Part shown: one piece after another, positions 6,714-11,225 of the stretch
How the letters are laid out: each line of letters begins with the position of its first letter
Numbering within the stretch: the first letter of the stretch is position 1
Assembly: GCA_964551635.1 (NCBI GenBank)
Contig: CAZKDZ010000274.1
Coordinates: 1-11,225 of the forward strand
DNA: 11,225 bases
Source of the DNA: JAAXHE01 sp964551635
GTDB lineage: Bacteria > Latescibacterota > UBA2968 > GCA-2709665
Direction: 5' to 3'
Position numbers and translations under genes: made by a program
The notes under the pieces: model-generated
The model's database searches: none
What the model was told of the DNA's origin: nothing
Seen by the model: only the letters and a program-made list of their open reading frames with translations

Positions 6714-9101
6714 ATGAAACCAGGCATCAAGCTTGTGGCGCTTGTGTGCGGCTTGCTCCTGCCGGTGGGCGCCTGGGCGGTAGACCAGAGCGACACCCCG
6801 AGGCTTTCCACCAGCCGAGGTCACCTCCAGATCAGCTGGAACTCGGACGGCACCATGGGCGGCTGGAATCTGGGAAGCGGGCAGACGGGAGAGCCGGATA
6901 TGTTCTGGTATCCCGGCTGGGCGAACATCCCCAGCAGCAACGCCAGCTCCAACTATACCCGCCGGGGCGGCAACGCAGTCGGTTTCGGCACGTGGATCAT
7001 GGTGGTGGGGCCAGGCGGCGTGGATGCGGCCTGGACCGGCCCCAGGGGCAAGAGCCCCGATATCACACCGCTTGTCTACGACCCGTCCAGCGGGCCGGAA
7101 GCGCACCTCGGCGCGGCCACGGAATGGGAGCAGGGACGTTCCGGATCCTTCTCGCCGGCAAGCAACTACTGGCCGGGCGCGAACGTGCCCGATGAAAATG
7201 ACGTCAGCGCGCCGCCCAGACTCATCAGTAACTACTCTCCCGGGGAATACACGCCGGACGACGCGTTTGCGGAAGAGATTCTGGTCGCCAAGTGGACGAA
7301 CAAGTTCGGCATCACGATCACACGGAAGGTCCACAACTGGTCCCACCAGATGTTCGACGATTTCGTCATTGCGGAATTTACACTGGAAAACACCGGCGGC
7401 GAGCGGCACAATGAAGTGTACCTGCCGCTGGTGGCCACGTGGAAGATCAACGAAACAGCCGACAACAACCGCGGCGGCGGCCGCTGGTGGCGGTGGCTGG
7501 ACGACGGTCTCGACGACCACTTCCGTTACACGGAGGCGGGAAACTACGTGGACGGCGGCCCCGGCGGACCGGTTGCCATCAGCGCGGCCAGGGCGCAGGG
7601 GCTCAAGCTGAGCTACCAGTTCGACGGCGACAGCCCGTTCAAGGCCTGGGAGGATACAGGCGACCCGTGGATCAAGGATATCGAAACGTCCGACCTGAAG
7701 GAAATGGCCTTCCCCGACGGCAAGCTGGCCTCCCACTCGTTCGTGGGCATGGCGCCGGTTGCGTTCGCGGACAGCCCGGACGACCCGAGACACGCATTCA
7801 ATATGCACGACGCGGGTCAGTACGTGCAGCCCACCGGGGACCAGCCGTCCTATCAGGGCTGGTGGAACGTGCGCACGACCGCCGACTACGACGAGCCCGT
7901 CCTTGAAGGGGAGACCCCGGCGGAGGCGTTCGCCAAGTTGACCGCGACGTCCGCACAGGACAACCCCACCGACGTGGGCGGGTTCACGAACGCGCAGGTG
8001 TACGGCCCGTGGGCATTGGGCCCGGGCGACAAGGCCAAGGTCGTGGTGGCATACGTGGCCGGCTCCGGCGCGGAGTATGCCGGTCCCGGCAAGAGCCCCA
8101 TCGACATCTGGCAGTGGTCGCTCACCGCCGACAAGGCCAGTTACCTCCAGGGGGAGCAGGCGATCGTAGAGCACCTGGAGCACGCGCTGTTCGCCTATCA
8201 GAGCGGCTTTGACATTCCGGATTCGCCGCCCGACGTCGACGTTTACGTGAAGAGCGACGAGAACGCCAAGGTGAAGCTGTTCTGGGCCGCCGAAGCCCAG
8301 GGCGCCATTCATCCCGATTACGGCGCTGCCGACGTGGCCGGATTCCGGATCTATCGGGGGCTGCGTGGAACGCTTACGGCCACCGGCCCGTTTTCGCTCG
8401 TTGGAAACGTCCCCGTGGGCGGGCCGTTGCCGGCGGGTGTCACGTACGATGCGGGCGCCGACTGGCCCGTTGCCGCCGCGGAGGGCAACGAAAACACGGC
8501 GGTAGGGCTGGCGAACCAGGCCAGCGACGGCCGGCGTGCCGACCGTCCCGGAATGTACGGCTGGTCCGATGCGAGTTCCAATGCCGGATTCTTCTATTAC
8601 TACAGCATTCGGGCTTACCAGCAGCCGCATAACGACTGGATGAACAACGATGGAACCAAGACCTTTGCGGACCTCCCGCCCAGGGTGCAGAAGTTCCTCC
8701 AGAACGGGCAGGAGGGACCATTCTCCAACTTCCTCCAGGTCAACCGCGGATCGCCGGTGCTTCCGTACGTGGCGGCCGCGGACGCGCTGGAACGTGATAT
8801 CGTTGTGGTGCCGAATCCCTACATGGCCAACGGAACCAACGAGTACGGCGGCGGCCTGAAGATCCGGTTCGTGAACGTGCCGTCCAACTCGTTCATTTAT
8901 ATCTTCAACACAGCCGGGCAGCTGATACAGGTCCTGCGCCAGAAGGGCATTTCTTCCAGCGAGACCAGCTGGACCGGCCGTCCGTATTCCACCATCCGGG
9001 CGCTTGTGGGTCCGGGAATCTATTTCTATGCCGTGCATGGCGTTGAAGGATCAGCCGGCGCCGGAAAGATCAAGACCGGCACGTTTGTCGTGATCCGTTA
9101 A
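6714..9101 (+). CDS. Large secreted protein with a T9SS-like C-terminal sorting domain
   Basis: A 795-residue exported protein of unknown activity. The signal peptide is residues 1-22 (ends GAWA, before VDQ); no lipobox cysteine is present. The N-terminal two thirds are rich in aromatic residues, Gly and Asn (for example WNSDGTMGGWNLGSGQ, FWYPGWANIP, RWWRWLDDGLDDHFRY) and match no enzyme family I recognise; I see no catalytic motif. A fibronectin-type-III-like segment begins near 507 (VKLFWAA..., GFRIYRGL). The last 100 residues, from DIVVVPNPYMANG (about 694), contain FIYIFNTAGQLIQVL, GPGIYFYAV and a final KTGTFVVIR. That is the pattern of the Ig-like C-terminal domains (FlgD-like or T9SS type A) that direct proteins through type IX secretion. 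Start: ATG 6714 with gggaga seven bases upstream. It follows the receptor gene by 65 bases and precedes the PorV-like gene by 30. The mature part has no cysteine. It is likely a surface-exposed partner of the receptor; this is inference. Confidence 0.85.
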   Translation: MKPGIKLVALVCGLLLPVGAWAVDQSDTPRLSTSRGHLQISWNSDGTMGGWNLGSGQTGEPDMFWYPGWANIPSSNASSNYTRRGGNAVGFGTWIMVVGPGGVDAAWTGPRGKSPDITPLVYDPSSGPEAHLGAATEWEQGRSGSFSPASNYWPGANVPDENDVSAPPRLISNYSPGEYTPDDAFAEEILVAKWTNKFGITITRKVHNWSHQMFDDFVIAEFTLENTGGERHNEVYLPLVATWKINETADNNRGGGRWWRWLDDGLDDHFRYTEAGNYVDGGPGGPVAISAARAQGLKLSYQFDGDSPFKAWEDTGDPWIKDIETSDLKEMAFPDGKLASHSFVGMAPVAFADSPDDPRHAFNMHDAGQYVQPTGDQPSYQGWWNVRTTADYDEPVLEGETPAEAFAKLTATSAQDNPTDVGGFTNAQVYGPWALGPGDKAKVVVAYVAGSGAEYAGPGKSPIDIWQWSLTADKASYLQGEQAIVEHLEHALFAYQSGFDIPDSPPDVDVYVKSDENAKVKLFWAAEAQGAIHPDYGAADVAGFRIYRGLRGTLTATGPFSLVGNVPVGGPLPAGVTYDAGADWPVAAAEGNENTAVGLANQASDGRRADRPGMYGWSDASSNAGFFYYYSIRAYQQPHNDWMNNDGTKTFADLPPRVQKFLQNGQEGPFSNFLQVNRGSPVLPYVAAADALERDIVVVPNPYMANGTNEYGGGLKIRFVNVPSNSFIYIFNTAGQLIQVLRQKGISSSETSWTGRPYSTIRALVGPGIYFYAVHGVEGSAGAGKIKTGTFVVIR

Positions 9102-9131
9102 CGAACCTCGCGACGTTTAAGGAGAATTGTT

Positions 9132-10175
9132 ATGAAAAAAGGATGGTACATCTTGGGATTGGCCCTCGTGACCGTCGCTCTCCTGTCCGTGACGCCGGCG
9201 TGGGCGGTTGAGCAGCCGGCGCCCGGCACCGGATCGCGCGACGGGGCGTTGATCGATCCGAAGATGGAGAACGTAGACAAGGCCTGGGGTCTCTGGGTCG
9301 AACGTGTGGGACTTTCCGAATTTCCGTTCCTGAAAATCGGCCAGGGCGCGCGCGCTGAGGCGATGGGCGGCGCTTATACCGCCATCTCTGACGACATCAC
9401 GTCCGCGTTCTGGAATGCCGCGGGCCTGGGGCACGTCGAAAACGTGGCCTATACCCTGAACTACACCCGCTGGCTGGCCAATTCCTCACTGGTTTCCGGG
9501 GCGCTGGCGTTCAACGCCGGATTCGGAATTATCGGGTTCACGGTCACCAGCTTCGCGGCCGAAGAATTCGAGGTTACCACGCCCACGGCTCCCTGGGGTA
9601 CCGGGACCATGGCGCAGGTGGGCGATATCGCCCTCGGTGCGGTTTTCGCGAAGAAGATGACCGACAAATTTATGCTGGGCGGTCAGATTCGCTGGATCCA
9701 GGAAGATCTTTACCTGGAGAAAGTTTCCACACTGGATTACAGCATCGGCACTCACTTCTACACCGGGTACCGGAGCAGCAGGATTGCCATGAGTTTCCGG
9801 AACCTGGGCCCAAACGTCAAAGTGACGGAAGGCGGTTTCACGGCGGCGATGCCCACCACCTACTCCCTCGGCGGAGCGATGGAGATATTCGGACAGAAGG
9901 GTGACCCCGGATACTTCACGCTCTCGCTCGAGCACGAGTTCGTGACGGACTTCCGGCCCATCACCCGCGTGGGCGGGGAACTTTGGCTGGAAAATACGCT
10001 GGCCCTTCGGGCGGGTTACCGGACGCATACGGCCCTGGAAAGCTGGAGCGTCGGCGCCGGTCTGAAGCACGAACTGCCGGGAGGTCAACTGATCACCGTG
10101 GACCTCTCCTATCACAACGCGGATCTGGGCATATTCGATCCACCGTTGCGTCTTTCCGTAGGCGGAACGTTCTAG
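9132..10175 (+). CDS. PorV/PorQ-family outer-membrane protein
   Basis: A 347-residue outer-membrane protein of the PorV/PorQ (UPF0164) family. In Bacteroidota, PorV is a FadL-like barrel that moves cargo from the Sov/SprA translocon to the PorU attachment complex of type IX secretion. The signal peptide is residues 1-25 (ends TPAWA, before VEQ). The family hallmark follows at about 62-95: FLKIGQGARAEAMGGAYTA, then ISDDITSAFWNAAGLG. After it come repeated amphipathic strands (YTLNYTRWLA, FGIIGFTVTSF, RIAMSFRNLGPNVKV, ALRAGYRTH, LITVDLSYHNADLG), and the protein ends LRLSVGGTF with a terminal Phe. Start: ATG 9132 with taaggag seven bases upstream. It lies 30 bases after a gene encoding a probable T9SS cargo, which fits a dedicated carrier role. 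Many FCB genomes have numerous paralogues, so this may serve only its neighbour. Family assignment is confident; whether it is true PorV is open. Confidence 0.88.
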   Translation: MKKGWYILGLALVTVALLSVTPAWAVEQPAPGTGSRDGALIDPKMENVDKAWGLWVERVGLSEFPFLKIGQGARAEAMGGAYTAISDDITSAFWNAAGLGHVENVAYTLNYTRWLANSSLVSGALAFNAGFGIIGFTVTSFAAEEFEVTTPTAPWGTGTMAQVGDIALGAVFAKKMTDKFMLGGQIRWIQEDLYLEKVSTLDYSIGTHFYTGYRSSRIAMSFRNLGPNVKVTEGGFTAAMPTTYSLGGAMEIFGQKGDPGYFTLSLEHEFVTDFRPITRVGGELWLENTLALRAGYRTHTALESWSVGAGLKHELPGGQLITVDLSYHNADLGIFDPPLRLSVGGTF

Positions 10176-10195
10176 GGAACTGGCGCGCGTTAGAC

Positions 10196-10236
10196 AAAAG
10201 GGGGGCGGTCCGCTGGATCGTCCTCCTTTTCTTATT
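10196..10236 (+). terminator. Rho-independent terminator of the envelope operon
   Basis: aaaaggggggcg (10196-10207) pairs with cgtcctcctttt (10219-10230) through 12 pairs including two wobbles. The loop holds a further three-pair stem (tcc/gga), and a T-rich tail (ttttcttatt) ends at 10236. It begins 20 bases after the PorV-like stop codon and closes the operon. Confidence 0.75.
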
Positions 10237-10263
10237 GTGAGAAGAAGGAAAATCCCAAAAGCG

Positions 10264-10461
10264 GGTAGACGGGAGAGGGTAGAGAACCACACGACACCCC
10301 ACCACCTGGTGAGACGTAAGCCGGGAGAGGGTAGAGATCGCATGCCGTGTAAGGTTTCCTGTCGGGCCAAAAGCGAGCCGGAGGAACATATTGGCAAGGG
10401 CTTCTTCTACCGTCTCACCTCTACCGTCTCCCCTTATTCATTCGACCGTCTTACGTCTCCC
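10264..10461. repeat. Intergenic heptamer-based inverted repeat element, copy 2
   Basis: Plus-oriented arrays are 10264-10284 (ggtagac, gggagag, ggtagag) and 10309-10336 (gtgagac, gtaagcc, gggagag, ggtagag). Minus-oriented arrays are 10405-10432 (ttctacc, gtctcac, ctctacc, gtctccc) and 10448-10461 (gtcttac, gtctccc). A 16-base direct repeat links 10270-10285 with 10322-10337. Two nested inverted repeats bracket the core: 10311-10320 pairs exactly with 10450-10459, and 10323-10336 pairs with 10419-10432 at 13 of 14 positions. The core 10337-10415 aligns with 1077-1156 of copy 1 at about three quarters of positions and best at its right end (cttcttctaccgtct in both). There is no coding potential. 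The element lies downstream of the operon terminator and before the next gene. Confidence 0.8.
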
Positions 10462-10790
10462 CGCCTTTGTGATTATCTGCAACCAATTTCACCTGCGGGC
10501 ATTCAAGTATAAACGTTGATTCGAAATTATGCCGGGACCTGAATGTCGAATATTCACAGAAGGACAATGGCGAATAGACGTCAAAGTTCCGGATACTTGA
10601 GACCACTGGACGTGAACGGTAGTTCATCCATTTGTACGACCTCGATGCCCCGCTTTTGAGCCGATACCTTCTGTGCCTTTTGTGCTTTTTGTGGTAAATT
10701 GTAGCAGCAGGAAAGTTTAGACGGCCGTACCTCTGGCTTCCGGCGTGCGGTCTGAGGCGTTTTCACAAACCCGATACGAGGAAGATAGAA
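10462..10790. other. Non-coding region upstream of the TPR-like gene
   Basis: About 330 bases with no gene I can support. It contains the three nonamers at 10667-10693 and a small 5-bp hairpin (tgaac 10613-10617 with gttca 10622-10626). A TAAATT at 10695-10700 could serve as a -10 box, but no good -35 stands at the right distance. A minus-strand frame crosses it (10766 to 10581) whose tail reads MDELPFTSSG, faintly like the end of an adenylate-forming ligase, but it runs through the nonamers and has no ribosome site. I treat it as non-coding. Confidence 0.45.
10667..10693. repeat. Three tandem 9-base repeats
   Basis: ccttctgtg (10667-10675), ccttttgtg (10676-10684) and ctttttgtg (10685-10693) follow each other without gaps. 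Similar T-rich, GTG-containing nonamer runs are common between genes in several environmental phyla. They differ in unit length and sequence from the heptamer arrays of the two larger elements. Confidence 0.65.
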
Positions 10791-11225
10791 ATGTCCCGAA
10801 TTCTACCGCGGACCGTGGTTCCCTGGCTTTCCGGGTTGGCCCTTTTCCTGGCTGGAGGCCCAGCCGAAGGCACAGAAGAAATGGCAACGCAAGCGGTCGC
10901 TGACACGACCGTCGTCTCTGCGCCGGATCGGGAGGTACAGCGGGCCGTGCGGGCGTACTGGCCTCAAATTATCGCGGACCCCGCCGGCCAGGATACACGG
11001 ATTGGCTACGCACGGCTACTGGAAACGGACCTGGCGGGCGCCAGAGAGGCGTTTCAGTCGGCGCTGTCTCAAAACGACAGGTTCGCGCCCGCTCATTTCG
11101 GCATGGCGCTGTCGTCCTACCGATCGGGGACGGCGGAGGGAGAAAAAGGGAGGTATTCCGAGCAGACAATCTACCATGCCACGCGGGCAGCCGCGCTTTC
11201 GCCCGGATTCGAACTGGTCCATCGG
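10791..11225 (+). CDS. Exported TPR-like protein, N-terminal part
   Basis: An ATG at 10791, preceded by a gagga-type ribosome site (10779-10783), opens a frame of 145 codons that is still open at the window edge. Residues 1-27 look like a signal peptide (basic start, hydrophobic LSGLALFLAGG, then PAEG), probably cleaved near 24-27. A linker follows. Residues 72-113 (GYARLLETDLAGAREAFQSA, LSQNDRFAPAHFGMALSSYR) have the spacing of a tetratricopeptide repeat (L-x-x-A-x-x-x-F-x-x-A-L, then A-x-x-x-x-A-L), and 121-145 looks like the start of a second unit. TPR proteins with signal peptides usually act as periplasmic or outer-membrane-associated scaffolds; no enzymatic domain is visible in this part. 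The gene stands apart from the envelope operon, separated by a terminator and a repeat element. No cysteine is seen so far. Gene call confident, function only by class. Confidence 0.8.
   Translation, partial: MSRILPRTVVPWLSGLALFLAGGPAEGTEEMATQAVADTTVVSAPDREVQRAVRAYWPQIIADPAGQDTRIGYARLLETDLAGAREAFQSALSQNDRFAPAHFGMALSSYRSGTAEGEKGRYSEQTIYHATRAAALSPGFELVHR

Noticed and set aside
6645..9038. 797-codon minus-strand open frame
   Set aside because: It is the antisense shadow of the secreted-protein gene; its translation is rich in Arg, Val, Gly and His without domains, and no ribosome site supports it.
10581..10766. 61-codon minus-strand frame ending in a ligase-like MDELPFTSSG segment
   Set aside because: The resemblance to adenylate-forming ligase C-termini covers about ten residues, and the frame runs through the nonamer repeats (QKAQKAQK). 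A decayed gene fragment is possible but not supportable.

Overview
The window is a GC-rich (about 58-60% by eye) bacterial chromosome segment. It most likely comes from a Gram-negative lineage of the FCB superphylum, such as Latescibacterota, Gemmatimonadota or a related candidate phylum. That placement is an inference. It rests on a TonB-dependent receptor with a carboxypeptidase-regulatory-like N-terminal domain, a secreted protein with a C-terminal domain resembling type IX secretion (T9SS) sorting domains, and a PorV/PorQ-family protein in one operon. No rRNA, tRNA, CRISPR array, transposase or phage gene was seen.

Layout, left to right. (1) Bases 1-89, minus strand: the first 29 codons of a gene that runs off the left edge, with a perfect -35 box upstream at 179-184. 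(2) 351-1073, plus: rpiA (ribose-5-phosphate isomerase A) from a TTG start. (3) 1049-1397: an intergenic repeat element built from 7-base units in inverted orientation; its first array supplies the last codons and the stop codon of rpiA. (4) 1456-2358, plus: sucD (succinyl-CoA synthetase alpha subunit) without sucC beside it. (5) 2359-2793: a 435-base non-coding stretch with a strong promoter-like sequence, a 10-bp palindrome and a convincing terminator hairpin, followed by the leader of the next operon. (6) 2794-10175, plus: four tightly spaced envelope genes, namely a small outer-membrane beta-barrel, the TonB-dependent receptor, the 795-residue secreted protein and the PorV-like protein, closed by a terminator at 10196-10236. 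(7) 10264-10461: a second copy of the heptamer element. (8) 10667-10693: three 9-base repeats. (9) 10791-11225, plus: the start of an exported TPR-like protein gene that runs off the right edge.

How the genes fit together. rpiA and sucD are housekeeping metabolic genes (pentose phosphate pathway, TCA cycle). The four-gene operon looks like an outer-membrane uptake and surface-display unit. In this model the TonB receptor imports an unknown substrate, the secreted protein is a surface-exposed or extracellular partner carried by a T9SS-like route, and the PorV-like protein serves that route. The least ordinary features are the two copies of the heptamer-based element, one of which forms the end of a conserved gene, and the promoter-to-terminator unit at 2459-2653, which could be a small RNA gene or an attenuated leader.
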